A stretch of DNA of 64,000 nt, from contig CAXKWD010000004.1 of NCBI GenBank assembly GCA_964059195.1, positions 122,236,043-122,300,042 on the forward strand. Direction: 5' to 3'. Below the pieces are notes generated by a model that made no database searches, had not been told where the DNA came from, and saw only the letters and a program-made list of their open reading frames with translations. The stretch comes from Ectobius pallidus (taxonomy: Eukaryota > Arthropoda > Insecta > Blattodea > Ectobiidae). Below, piece by piece: positions 1 to 12,530 of this stretch; within the stretch, counting starts at the first letter, position 1; each line of letters begins with the position of its first letter. A program made the position numbers and the translations under genes.

Positions 1-1679
1 TTTGAATCTGGTGTATTACTGTAAGCGAGAATATTGTAACTGGGCATTAGCCTGTAATATTCTTAGTACAATAAATAAATACATACGCATTTTATTAGCC
101 ATAGACAAGAGTTTCAAATTTTAAATTTTTATTAAAATCGTTAGCGCCAATTTTTCAAAAATCAAGGTTCAACCTACCTGTTTACGAAGCAACGGACGTG
201 GCAATGGAGTGACAGTGAATGGCCACCTAGTTTTGGATGTCGTCCTGTGGACAACATCCAAGTGGATGACGATCATTTGGAGCGATAGTGAATGGCCGCC
301 TTACACCGAACACCGAACATTGAATACCTTCAGGGAGTGTAAAAAAGGCAACTTTACTTCTATGGTTTTTATCCCTAGTACAGGTACTAATCCACCGAGA
401 ATATTTCCTACGGAATCATCGACCCTGTAGCCCAAGCGTACCACACATATCAAAGAGCAAATAGAGTAATCACATTTTCGAATTCCACTTCCAGAGAGAA
501 GCTATTTTCTACTGCCAGTGCAGCCAAATGATTCAAGCGCTCTTGATCATGAACCCCTTAATGAAATGCATTAAGACTTTGAATTGGTCTTGATTCTCTC
601 AAGAAATGAGAAATGATCGTTTAGTGGAACAATAAATAGGCTACATTATAACGGAGACAGCTGTTGTCTTTCCCTTGTAATCAATGCTAGTGGAGTTCGT
701 ACACATTAGCAAACTGCAATGTTAGAAGTATCCGAAGTAATGGAAGAATCGGTATTTCACAGTATAAATTCTGAATCTGAGATCGAAATCTAATCTCTGT
801 ATAATATGCTTAGGTTCTTATAAATTAGTTTATCTGTATACAAAGTGAATCTGCTTGTGGAAAATATTTTAAAATCCCTAATCATAACTGTATTTTCAGG
901 TGAAGACTTTTCTGTTGTGCCTGCTTTTCATCGTCCATCCAAGTGTGAAAGAATGATTTAGTTTGTTGGACTCGCCAAGATCAAGAGATGAGTGTTTGAT
1001 TGAGTAAACATGAGGATTTGCTTTATGTAACTTTATTAATAAATAAAAATATGAGAAGTGTGCTCCTTTGTATAGTAACAATAAGAATGTCTGGGGCATT
1101 CGTCCGGCAGGTCCCAGGTTCAAACACCATTGCCGGACAATTTTATTCCAAGCTTTATCAGTCGTAAAGACAAATATCGGATTGGAAATTTACTTACCTT
1201 AACTCATCACCGCTATTGTCGAGATTAAAAACAAAAAGTAAAAACCAGCCAGCAATAGAAAACAAATGTACTGTACATTAATAGTTACAAGATCTATTGA
1301 TATACCCAGAGAATTTAACATTTGATTATGACCTCGAAGTTGAAACTTGTATAAATAAAGTTGAGATTTAAGAAAGTTCTCTCTTTGATCAATTAAATTA
1401 TGTTACATTAGGCCCTATCTGTACAACTGTGCGGTTACATGGCGCGAATGCAGATAACTTGGGTTATGCATCAAGAAGAGAAATTAACCACTTTTCTTAA
1501 CTACGTTGAAATCTGTGAGATTGTACATAACAGAATCTATGGCCAACATTTTAAAATACCTATGAGAATAGAGACCCCTTTGTTATTAAACGTTAATAGT
1601 GTCGGTATCATGTAGTTGGTCATGAATTTGGTGCTATTTCACACACATTATATATATATATATGTTATGTATACATATA
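1..1679. other. Non-coding flank, no gene recognised
   Basis: No open frame here resembles a known protein, and the short ORFs (for example 209-430 + and 896-1123 -) show no domain. Positions about 1095-1135 contain a stretch that looks like the B box of a tRNA-derived repeat (GGTTCAAACACC), but no convincing A box was seen. The sequence is AT-rich and probably intergenic. Confidence 0.5.
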
Positions 1680-2392
1680 CAGTGAGTCCCACGCAAGAGT
1701 TGGCCAATGACGCGGGTTTCTGCGTCGCGGCTGGCACAGCTCCAACTCCCGAGCGATCGGGTGAAATATCTACGCAAATAATGCCGCGGTCGGTGTAATG
1801 ATTCAGGTTCTCACATTTACAGTTAAAATTACAACGAAAATAACCACGTACCTCATCACAAGAGATGTTGGAAATGTTCTCCTCTTGCATACGCACAACA
1901 TTGACACCTTTTTAAGGGAATTTTCTTTCACGCGCGTAAGTTCAGCTTCCGGGATAGAGTTAATTTCTGTTGTGATATTGTCTTTAAGTTCTTCTTATGT
2001 ATGGGAAATTTACCTATACACTTTATTTTTCAAGTTTCCCCATAAATAATATTTACATACTGTTAGAAGAACTTAATGACAATATCACACAGGCCTATCA
2101 CAAGAGAAAGAAACTCTGTCTCGGAAGCTGAACTTATGCACGTGAAAGAAAATTTCCTAAAAGGGTGCCAGTATTGTCTGCGTGCAAGAGGAGAACATTT
2201 CCAACATCTCTTGTGATGAGGTACGTGTTTATTTTCATTGTAATTTTAACTGTAAATGTGAAAACCTGAATTATTACAACGACCGCGGCATTATTTGCGT
2301 AGATATTTCACCCGATCGCTCGGGAGTTGGAGCTGTGCCAGCCGCGACGCAGAAACCCGCGTCATTGGCCAACTCTTGCGTGGGACTCACTG
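1680..2392. mobile_element. Long-TIR foldback MITE, TA target site
   Basis: The two halves are inverted copies of one another over roughly 320 bp each (about 1680-2003 and 2064-2392), leaving a spacer of about 60 bp. The ends read CAGTGAGTCCCACGC inward from both sides and are flanked by TA on the left (1678-1679) and the right (2393-2394), the target duplication of Tc1/mariner-type transposons. No transposase is encoded, and the two ORFs inside it are mirror images of the same repeat. I infer a non-autonomous element moved in trans by a Tc1/mariner-type transposase; the family assignment rests on the TA duplication only. Confidence 0.8.
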
Positions 2393-3041
2393 TACGAACA
2401 TAGACATATTATATTAACATAAGTTCATGAATATCTGCGTTAGACCGAAAAGGTTACCCAACTTAAACAATTTAATCCTTAAAATGCGTGAAACTTGATT
2501 TCTCACGAAAATTATAATTCCCTGCCGAACTTCGAAGAGAACCGTTAACACAATGGTCATGCAGAAAGTTTATTTCTTGTGCCCTAATCCGTAAATTTTA
2601 TATGCATTTTGAATTTCCTTTCGAGTTATTCTATTACACATTTTTACGTTAAACTATTTATCCTACAGGCTATATTATGCATCTGAGGTTGTATGTTTCT
2701 TATTCTGTCTAAAATTGCATACTAAGGTGTGTTTTGACGGAAGTATGAACTCACTATAGCATATTTTTACGAACATTGCAGAGTGTATTTTATTCTAAAA
2801 TTTAGGTAAGCTTTACTGTATTTACATGTTCACGTCACCTTGCTTTGCAATTAGTATTGTCAGCGCTCGAAATATCATGAAAACCCATTTGTGACTATAA
2901 AAATATTAAGTTGGCTATTGTAAAAGGAAAGAGATTTATTGTTTGTAAGGTCTCGAGATATACCACGGTTTCAAAGCCTGAACCTGCGAGATAGCCTATC
3001 CCGTACAAAGGAGATGTTACCGTGTTTGCAATGACATAGTA

Positions 3042-3050
3042 TCAGTCAGT
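3042..3050 (+). promoter_or_regulatory. Candidate initiator of the secreted-peptide gene
   Basis: Two overlapping TCAGT motifs, the arthropod initiator consensus, lie about 105 bp upstream of the ATG at 3153. No TATA box is found 25-35 bp upstream of them; the nearest TATAAAAA-like string (about 2896) is about 145 bp away. A start here would give a 5' leader of about 100 nt. The motif is short and can occur by chance, so this is a tentative call. Confidence 0.3.
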
Positions 3051-3152
3051 GACGTTTCCAGATGGCCTTCACAAGTTGCTTTTTTACTTGCATTACCAGC
3101 TACACGCCACATACAAGACTGACACCTCACAGAGGCCAGAGGACAGACCATC

Positions 3153-3167
3153 ATGCATCTAGTAAAG
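3153..3167 (+). CDS. Exon 1 of a secreted cysteine-rich peptide gene
   Basis: This 15-bp coding exon holds the start ATG and the first five residues (MHLVK), followed at once by a perfect donor, AAG|GTAAGT (3168-3173), in phase 0. Joined to exon 2 (25759-25957) and exon 3 (43684-43802), it gives one uninterrupted frame of 110 residues. The join makes biological sense: MHLVK supplies the short charged n-region of a signal peptide whose hydrophobic core (AVMLLAVAIAG) is encoded by exon 2. An intron splitting the signal peptide is common in insect secreted-peptide genes. Intron 1 is about 22.6 kb and full of transposons. The exon is too short to be found by ORF length. Transcript evidence is missing, so a different first exon cannot be excluded. 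Confidence 0.7.
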
Positions 3168-3173
3168 GTAAGT

Positions 3174-6100
3174 CTGACATATCCAGATTTACCTGTCTTA
3201 TATAGAGGATAAATTTGCGATTGGATGTGATTAGATAAGTTAAACTGTAATTACTCAAACGATGTCCTAAATATATTATTTCACCGTTCAATAGTTCAAT
3301 TAAGGTAAGCAATTTCATGTCAGGTCTAAGAAGAAAAACATAGTAAATGTTCTCAAAATAATTAATAGTGGGATGAGTTTGAAAACTCTTTATACATTAT
3401 TATAATATCGTAAAATTTAATACAATAATTTATTTGGTTCAGTCCGATCCGACCATTCATAGTAAGGAAAATATTCTCATTTTATATTCAACAGAAAGAA
3501 TATTCTGTGGTTTCATGAATACAACATCTATATCTTAAATGATACTGTATAATTACAATGAAAACCCGCTTACAAATTTACAGAATTAGTGTGCCTTACT
3601 ATACTATACTGTTTATGACGTAAGGTCCTTCAATGAGATCGATAATTAAGGTTAATCATAGAAGAAAGATTCCATCTGGCGCAGCGACTCGAACACTCAT
3701 GCATTCAGATGGGAGAACGGAGAGTCAACAAGTTCGGCCAGCAATCTGGTGCATTTGTGTCCACCGTTTCTGATTTACGTGATAATATTCTCAATTTCAG
3801 ATCATACATGTATGGATGACAATTCTTCGCCAGCTAAGATAAAAACATATTTCCCTCATAAGCAGTGGCCATGCATTGTACCGTAGATTATAAACGAAAC
3901 CACGTGTGACTATGTTGTAAAACATGGCTTTAATTAAATAGAGAGGTAAGGTAAGGTGGCGTAAAAGGTAATTTAGGCTTATTGAATACCCCGACGTCGT
4001 TCGCGGATGGCCAAAAACTCCTGGGATGAGCAAGCTCGACAGAAGGCGTATCTGACAATAGTGATTATTAGGCAGAAGTGCCCACAAGAGGGGGGTTAAG
4101 ACGCATAAAGAGTGGGTATAATCGTCCGCCATTATGGTTCCCTTCTAGGAAGTTCCAGGCGTTTATTCAGTCTAGATACGCTCGCACCTTATGATTAAAC
4201 TCACAACAATTAAGCATAAATAATCTATACACAAGAGCCCTATTGATAGTTCAAACAGACCATAAAAAAATCCAGCACAAAATGTGTTTTATTTAATTTT
4301 ATAAATATCGCCAATTACGAAAAATTCATGGAAGGTGAAGTAAATTTGACAATGCGACAATTTTTTTTTAATCCCGAAAATGGTTCAAGCGACAAGGTTC
4401 TAGCGAAATATCATAATTTTATTATAAACTAGCTGAAAAGGCCCGGCGTCGTCTTCGTCACACCATACCTGGGAGGGAATGAAATAAGAAGAAACAGAAA
4501 TTCCGGTTACATAAGATTGTATTGTCTTGATGGAAAATTTTATTTCTCACTCTCATGTTACCATACAACCATTTCGGGGCTGAAATAGAAAAGAAATTCA
4601 ATATCACTTTCATACTTTCCTCCTCCAAAACCTGGGACATAATATACTACGGGCATAGGACTGAAATGTCCTATCCTATTTTGTCTTCTTTTAGATGCTT
4701 AGGATTTTTTACAGACTTCTTTATATCAGACTCGTTGGCACACACTTCAAGCTGTCCCTGCAATACGACCTCTTACTTTACACCAAAATGTGAAGTGAGA
4801 AAATTATATTCTTAATGTCCAGGGTAGAGAAAGTTATGTGACTGTATCACACTGTGCATTATTTTCGTGAATTCATTATTCATTATTTATTTTCATGAAC
4901 GTATTACCTTACATCGATAGCATCAGAATTTGTTAAAGTCCAATATTATGTAGTTCCCAAAGCCCTATGTGAACACTGTAAACAATACACTGTTGTCATG
5001 ACAACTGAATTGGATTTCATTTTTTCAGTATAATATTCTCAGAAATTACATAAATTTTCAAGGGAAGGAGTGGTTTGTTTGAATTTTAATGTTGACCGCG
5101 TTACTTTCCGGGCTTAACGAGTAATTGAGTGGTAATATTACAGGAGCCTCCGCTCTCAGAATGATTTGAGACAATCTTGGAATGTAGTGGGTGAAACAAA
5201 TTTCACTATGCGACTTTTTTCTATCTTTTTGTATTCATAAAGAACTTCAAGTGAGAAAGTTTAATGAAATATTTGAGTTTAATTATAAATTAATGGTTTA
5301 TATTAATTATATCCTGAATGGTTTACAGTAATGAGTGGTAACTATTCCAGGCGCTACGGATGTCTGAATTATTATAAAAAATTCGTGAAATGTGAAATTG
5401 TTCTTTGCTTTTTAAATATAAATTGATAGTTTTTGTATCAGAGGTATTTAAATCACTTATCACATCAGAGACTGGTCCTGAGTTATATTAATATTTTGCA
5501 TAATATCAACGGCAGCTCGTGCAGTAAGTGCGTTTCCTATAGTTTGTTGAAGGAAAGTAATCTATGGATTCTCAACTGAATTGACCTTATTAAACTTTTT
5601 ATATAGCAACATTAGTTAACTAGTTCGATTATTGTTCTTGATGGAGCCAATAAAAGCATGAAATCAAATTCAGGTAATATGTTAATTTATTTATTGTTTT
5701 CTTAACCTAGAATATTCGTGCATTTTTATTTTATTCCTGTTGACCAGTAGGATTGGCATAGGATAACAATTGCACTGTATGATAACAACCATGCTACATG
5801 GTACACCTTGATGTGGTATATTATCCTTAATTAATTGTTTTAATTAATCTTCGTAATATTAAAGTAATTTTAATTTCATTCGATATTTTTATTAGTATAA
5901 ATTTCATTGATTTTATACGTAATTTTAAATATAATACAATTTTTAATACGAGCAAATTTCAAGCACGAGAGCATTAGGAAATAAACCCTTTTAGCATAAA
6001 CTTTTAGCTCAAGAGTATCGAATTTTTACTTAAGGAAGAAAGAGTATTTGAGGCGAGACAAATTGTTTCCGCTTATCCTTTTCAGAAAAGCATATATGTG

Positions 6101-7720
6101 ACCTTCAGTAAAAAGCTTAGAAAGTTGAAGCCAAGCCTCCCCTTCCCCTGTAAAAAACGTAATGTTCGCGTGCCCACGAGAGGAGATTTACAAAATTGAC
6201 GCCTAGTTTGCACCAATCAGAATTCGATATTTTTCTAAGAGCGCGAAAATATCCTAAAAATACGGACTACTTTTTATATTTTCCCTCATTTAAGTTTACT
6301 GTATAAAAGAAGCTCTTGGACACCGAATCCTTCTTGTTCTTGTTAGCTTGTTTGTTTTGTCGTCGTCATGTAAGCTTGTTGGTTGATCGTCGCGGGCGCG
6401 CCGCAATCGGAATGTAATCTTTATATCGTCAAGTGGAATTCGACTAAGTATTGTTATATGCCAGAATGTTAGGTCCTAATGAACGAAATAAAAATATATT
6501 TATTATTTTGATTATTTAATTCAAGTTACTATAAGAGGCAGACAGAGCATATGATATCAGAGATACCAGGATATGTCGAGAGAATAAGAATGTGTATATT
6601 CAGCGATAGCTTGAATCCACCTGCCTCTTCAAGGTGGCTGAATCGGCATTTTTAAATTGTGTGTGAAAAGAGCAAATCTTCGCATAATTCAGAAATGTAT
6701 TTTATTGGTTAACATCTCTGAATAAGATCGAATATTCACTATTATTGTCGAACACAGTATACATTAAATTATTAAGTGTTTAATGAAAGTTTTATTTTAA
6801 TAACGACTTAAGTACCGATATAGACGTGTAAAATATTAAATCTCCCGCGATATATTGACAGTGGATTTTCCGTGTTATAGCGTCAGTAGAAAAAGTTATT
6901 TAAGGGCTTACATTGCCACAAAAAACCCTCTTGTTGCTCAGCTTTCCACCGCTATGAAGTAATTCTGCAGATCGAGATGATGACGCTGGAATTTCTGTCA
7001 AGAATAAATTGTAAGTTTAAACATTCCTTTTAGTATATGATAAAGATAACTTAAATAGTTAACTTCAGTAGTTTATTTCAAAAGAAATATAATTTAGACA
7101 AAATCAGAAAAGATAATGATGTTTTTATCAATAGAAATAATTCAAATTTAGACCAGTTTTTAAAGAGAATTTTATTATATTAATTTACAATACATTTATA
7201 TTTATATTTGTAGTATTTATGATTATTACTTAATGGTGCATGAAAACAATTAATCACATTGCATGCTATCCTATATTACCCACAGCAGTACTATCCATTC
7301 CCTGAAGGCTTAAAGCCAATCCTGACATGTGTAGTGTTACCGAAACTTCGTCGGGGCGCCACAGTATTATTTTAAAGTGAGTGCAACATAAAAGGATTTA
7401 TACAAATAACAAGTACTGTACTATTGTTGATATATTAAGTGTGTGATTGTAACAAGAAGTGATCAGAAGAAGATATTACCCTATAACGTACTATTGGCGT
7501 GTGCACTCGAATTATAAGTTCCACTATTGAAAATTAATTTAATAAAACATACAAGCATTTCCAGCGCATAAAATTATTAGCCCGACGACAACACTAAAAT
7601 AAACACATTACATTCAAGAAAAATCTATTACCATTCATCTTAGTGCGATCCAAATACAGACATTAATCAGAATAAAAGACTGTTATCCACCACCTTGAAA
7701 TTATTTCATTTTAACTATAG
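3174..7720. other. Intron 1, proximal part, no gene recognised
   Basis: AT-rich sequence with no recognisable coding region, RNA gene or transposon ends. The short ORFs at 3797-4132 (-), 4458-4640 (-) and 4555-4815 (+) show no domain or codon pattern suggesting a gene. It is interpreted as intronic sequence of the cysteine-rich peptide gene, with diffuse old repeats that I could not classify. Confidence 0.5.
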
Positions 7721-7728
7721 CTATTAAC

Positions 7729-10637
7729 CACGGGCGGCTACTTAATATGGTAGCAGGTTTGCACTACAACCAAAATTTAAGCTTCCAATTTTAGTATTAT
7801 GTATTTTATAAAATACCAGTCAAGTGTGATTATTATCTGTAGTGTTCTGATTATCTGTAGTCTTAAACGCAAAACTCTATGCACATTCGTGCGCTCTTCT
7901 TTCATTATTAAACGCAGAGTGAATATTGTCAGTAGGAGCCTTTGCGTTTGCTGCAAACCAAATCCACTCTGCTATCCAAGGCCCTCCAATGTATAAGGAT
8001 AGGGCGTGATAAACCTGTGGCTCCCACAGGGACGAGGAGGAGGTTATCGGGGTATAAGGCTACATGATGTTAACTAACATTCTACCCCTTCCGCCGGCAA
8101 TTGAGATGGAGGAAGACATTTCCCCACTCTTCGCTTCTTGAGGGCTTGTCCTAATCTTACTTTTCTCAAACACTGAGCGGGCGGATCGAGTCACAACAAA
8201 GCCAATCAAAGCGCGCCAGAACCACGTACTGAACGGGTCTCGCACAAGACTGTTGCTATGTCCCCACAGCTGAGTACTTGAGCGGCTCATAGAGAATGCT
8301 CTGTTTCCCGCGAATATGTCCGACTTCTTTTACATGTGTGCCATGTGATTTTTAATCGAATTGTCTCGTCTTTAATTTAATTAAGTGAAACGCTGAGATG
8401 AATTCAGTTCAAACTCTCTTGGTTCGTCCGTTTTCAACATTAAACTTGGAAGAAAAGAATGAGGTTAAAAGACTCGGTAAGCCAACACCACATATCAAGA
8501 TCGCCCAGGTGGTTAAAACTAAAACGAGATCGTTTAACAGGAATTTTAATAGTGATGTATATGAGAAATATGACTGGATGTGTGGCTGTGGTGTAAATAA
8601 TGTTCTGTTTTGTTTCCCTTGTTTACTATTTGGTGGCGAAGATGCGTGGACAAAGCACGGTGTAAGTGATTTACAGCATCTTCATGACCGTGCAAAAAAA
8701 CAAGTGTCATCAAAATTGCACATGAAAAATGTTGTGAGGTTTGTTATGTTCGTTAGTGTAAATATAGCACAGAAGATGGATAGTGCGTATCGAAGGGCAA
8801 TTGAAGAACATAACCAAAAAGTGGCCCAGAACAGGTACGTGTTGAATATTCTAATTAATTGTATTAGATTTTGTGGTGCTTTTGAGTTGGTTCTTCGAGG
8901 ACATGACGCATCAGACACCTCGAATAATCCAGGCATTTTTTGTGGATTCATAAATTTTACCTCCGAATTGGATAGTGTCTTCAATAATCATTTAGAAAAT
9001 GCAACAGTTTTTAGGGGAACATAAAAAAGATTCAAAATGAAATTTTAGAATGTATTCTTGAAGTTTGTAGGGAGGAAATATCAAAAGAAATAAGAGACTC
9101 CCCGTTTCTTTCAATTATAGCCGATGAGACTGGCGATGTCAATAACATGTATCAAATGGTAATTGTATATAGATATTTAGTAAACTGCAAACCAGTTGAC
9201 AGGTACTGAGGGTTTGTAATCCCTGAAGGGCAGAAAGCAGTAAATTTAGCTGCATGCATATCGGACCAACTTGAGTAACATCTTAAGGGCTGTGAAAATA
9301 AATTGATTGCTCAAACATACGATGGAGCCAATGTTATGTCTGGAACAAAACATGGTGTTCAGGCAGTTATAAAAGAGAAATATAAATCTGCAGAATATAT
9401 TCACTGCCATGCACACCAATTAAATTTAAGTATGTTACGGGCATCATCATCGAATCCCAGTGTTAGAGTATTTTTCATAAATCTTCAAGGAATTTGTGCT
9501 TTTTTTCAAACTCTCCTCAAAGAACTGCAATACTAGACGAAGTGGTACAAAAACGACTGCCGAGGTCAGTTCCTACAAGATCGAACTTTCAATCAAGATC
9601 GGTAAATACCATTTTTGAGCACAGGGAAGAATTGATTGACTGCATGAAGTTGATCCAACAAGGGAATCGAGTCACTAATGAAAATTCAATTCTTCAGACT
9701 CCTGGTTTCATTGGTATACTGAATGATGGCAATTTTATTTTTGGTTAAATGTGTTCCATAAAATCATGCCACATGTTGACATGCTTTATGATCAGCTTCA
9801 GAGGAGAGACTGTACTCCATCGTTGGTCCAGAGCAAAATTAATTTATTTGAGCTAGAACTAGTCAAAATTAGAAGCAGTATTGATTTGACCTCATATAGT
9901 GAACATGTAACAAAAAGAAGAAAAGATGAGAAATTAGAGAGAAAAAGGGAGGCAATAGAAGTATGTGATATTATTCTGACAGAAATAAAGGACAGATTCA
10001 AGTTTTCTGGCCATTTTGGAGTTGCAAATCTTTTTCAGTCTGACAAATTTGCTGATTATAATGAAAATTTCCCCGAAAAACAAGTAAACTTTGCCCTGGA
10101 GACCTACAAATTTGTTGAAGAAAAGAAGCTACACACAGAACTTTCAACCATTTTTAGCACTGAAGAATTCAGAAATATTTCAGGAGCTGTCTCATTAATG
10201 GAGTTCTTCAGAGACAATAATTTATGTTCCACTTTCAGTGAATCATTCAAGTTACTTAACGTAATTCTAACAATCCCAATGGCAACATGTGAGGCTGAAC
10301 GACGTTTCTCCACCCTTAAGAGGATTAAAACTTTTCTGCGCAACACCATGTCTGAGAAGCGGTTATGTGCACTGGCCATGCTTTCAATTGAGAGAGATTT
10401 CATCCTGAAGATGAGGGACTTTAATGAGCGAGTTATTGAAAAGTTTGTCACGAGGAAGGAGAGGAGAGCCGACTTTCTATATAAATAGGTGAGTGTGGTA
10501 AAGAATAATTTTGCTCAATATTGCTATGCGCCTATTTTCTGCAAGAATATACATTTCTCATATTGGTTTAAAAATAATGTTAATTCACGCAATATAACAT
10601 TGTGAACCACCATACTTCAAAGGCACCAGCCGCCCCT
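7729..10637 (+). mobile_element. hAT transposon, decayed autonomous copy
   Basis: The right end reads inward CAGGGGCGGCTGGTGC and the left end CACGGGCGGCTACTT, imperfect terminal inverted repeats. Both ends are flanked by the same 8-bp duplication CTATTAAC (7721-7728 and 10638-10645), as expected for hAT elements. The 2.9-kb interior carries the broken transposase gene described separately. Its orientation follows that gene, the same as the host gene in whose first intron it lies. Confidence 0.9.
8398..10488 (+). pseudogene. hAT transposase (ZMYM1/DUF4371-like), broken
   Basis: This is the transposase of the surrounding hAT element, which would cut and paste the element. The first frame (8398-9024) has a TTF-type zinc-finger-like region (YDWMCGCGVNNVLFCFPC). 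The catalytic core follows in another frame, with SIIADETGDV near 9110 and TYDGANVMSG near 9310, the usual places of the first two catalytic aspartates, and then HCHAHQLNLS. The last frame (9751-10488) ends in the hAT dimerisation domain, with CEAERRFSTLKRIKTFLRNTM. Frames change near 9020 and 9530-9750, and in-frame stops occur near 9210 and 9280. The gene is therefore dead, but its order is intact. Family membership is clear from the motifs; the ZMYM1-like subgroup is my recognition and has not been checked by search. Confidence 0.85.
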
Positions 10638-10645
10638 GCTATTAA

Positions 10646-11630
10646 CATATTTAATTCCTAGTGTCTCCTACTGTTCACTGCCAACACGGTAATCCTTGAG
10701 AACGAGAGCTCGTGCCGACTGACTGCTGTGGATGGGGTGGTAATGTATTCATCGTCATCAACAGATGACTGGCGCCCAGGTAAATATAGTGGGGCGAGTT
10801 AGCTGAAAATTATACCAAAACATTTCACATCCGGCAACCAATGCGCCACTTTGGATTCAGATAGTACAAGGGTAGATGAGTCTAAAAAGGCCGGGACACA
10901 AATTTTCCTGGCTCTCTAGCGGGTTTGATGACGTAATCAATATGGCCCCCAAAGTTTGTGGCACGCTTCTACATTTCCCTATATAACTTGGGTTTCTATT
11001 TTGATATTAATCTATATTGTTAGCGATTATTAATCAGGAGAAAACGTGCTTTCCAACGGTATATATGACATTATTGTTTAGGTTCACAATACCTAAAATA
11101 TTTGTACCTGGATTAAAATTTTTGTTTTTGATTTTGATTTTTTCGAAACATTTTGCTCAATAACTTGGAATTCGTTACATGTAGATGAAAATGTGTCCTA
11201 TACTTTACTATTCGTCAGACAATTTCCTTTCGAACGGTATATATGACTTATATTTTATCACAAACAGTTCTTGAAAATTTGCCAAAACAATGTAGAATTG
11301 CACTGCGAGTGGTTATGGCAACAATTTAATTTATATGGGTCCCGAAAAGTAATAGAGGGGCTTTATAACTAATTAAGTAGCAGATGTATTTGTTGTATTT
11401 TTTTATGTATTGGTAAGTAAATTCTAGATTTTTGGGGGGTACTTTTTAAAATCGTAGCTCCCTCAAAATTTAAATTTTGGGGGGAAACTTAAAAAATGTA
11501 ATAATAAATAAAATAGATTAAATTAATAAGATTCCATTCAGTAATACCAAATGTGTTGTGCGAGGAACTTCACCGTGTAAAGAAGACATTGCTTTCGTCT
11601 ACCTCATAAGAAGACAGAAATTACCCAATC
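10646..11630. other. Intron 1, no gene recognised
   Basis: No coding region or transposon end was recognised between the hAT element and the cysteine-rich pseudogene. The strings GGTATATATGAC at about 11058 and 11238 and their surroundings look like two diverged copies of a short repeat. The stretch may be the 5' part of whatever mobile element carries the pseudogene that follows. Confidence 0.4.
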
Positions 11631-12530
11631 ATGTCAATGAAGAGGAAGCATGAATTGGTTGATGCTAAGACTGACCCAGTGGTTGCTCCGTTTGTATGGG
11701 AACTGTGTTTGTTATGCCAGAAGCAATCAAAAGAGCGCTTGATCATTCCGAAGTATGAAGGTTACTTAACAATGGCGAAGAATCTTGCATTTTTGCTGAA
11801 CATGGTGAGCTTCCAAGTGGTATAAGTAATTTGGATCAGTTGGACGATGGAAGTTGTCTTTCACATGCTGCCTATGCAGCGAAGTATCACAAATCCTGCA
11901 AGAACAAATATGACAGTCTAAAGGCAGATAGATTATCTGGTGAAAATAAACAGGAAGGACATACCCATTGCTCAGACCAAACTCCATCTACATCAAAATT
12001 AAAAAGATCATCATGATTTTGTTCAGATGTGGAAAAGGTGTGCCTGTTTTGTGAAGAAGGAGAAGGTAGAGACAAACCTGTGACTGTATCCACGCTGAGA
12101 ATTGAGCCTACAATTCATACTCTTGCTCTACAATTGCAGGATGAAAAACTGTTGAAGATGTCGTCAACAGATTTGGTAGCATTAGAAGCCAAATATCACA
12201 AACTATGCTATACTCGCTTTCTAACATGTGCGAAAGCTGCTGAACGTTCTCGAAGAGAAGATTACCATAATCCTGAAGAAGTTGTTTATGGTACAGTTCT
12301 AACGGAATTGGTTCAATGCATGCAGGATTCGTACTCATCTAGCAGTACTTCTCCAGTGTTTAAACTTTCTCATCTTACAAAATTAGTGTCTCAGCGCATG
12401 ATGCAAATGGGAATACAAACTCACATAAAGAATATCAATAGAACACGTCTTAGCGAACAACTATTATCATTTATACCTGATCTGAGAGCAGATAAATAGG
12501 GATGCCATTCACGATGCCTGGGCATTTAAT
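11631..12530 (+). pseudogene. Cysteine-rich multi-copy gene remnant (VCxFCEEGEGRDKP type)
   Basis: Three collinear pieces belong together. Positions 11631-11825 encode a segment with WELCLLCQKQSKERL. Positions 11831-12016 encode LDQLDDGSCLSHAAYAAKYH followed by KSCKNKYD. Positions 12029-12499 encode VCLFCEEGEGRDKP, LALQLQDEKLL and LEAKYHKLCY, then TSPVFKLSHL. Paired Cys and His residues suggest two small zinc-binding modules. A frameshift near 11826 and a stop at 12014-12016 break the gene, and it ends after SFIPDLRADK. I recognise this arrangement as a multi-copy invertebrate protein type that behaves like cargo or ORF of a mobile element, but I cannot name the domain. Its function is unknown. 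Confidence 0.6.

Noticed and set aside
1095..1135. tRNA or SINE
   Set aside because: Only a B-box-like string is present. No A box or tail could be identified.
1648..2403. ORFs of 60-83 codons in mirrored positions
   Set aside because: They are the two arms of the palindromic MITE read in opposite directions.
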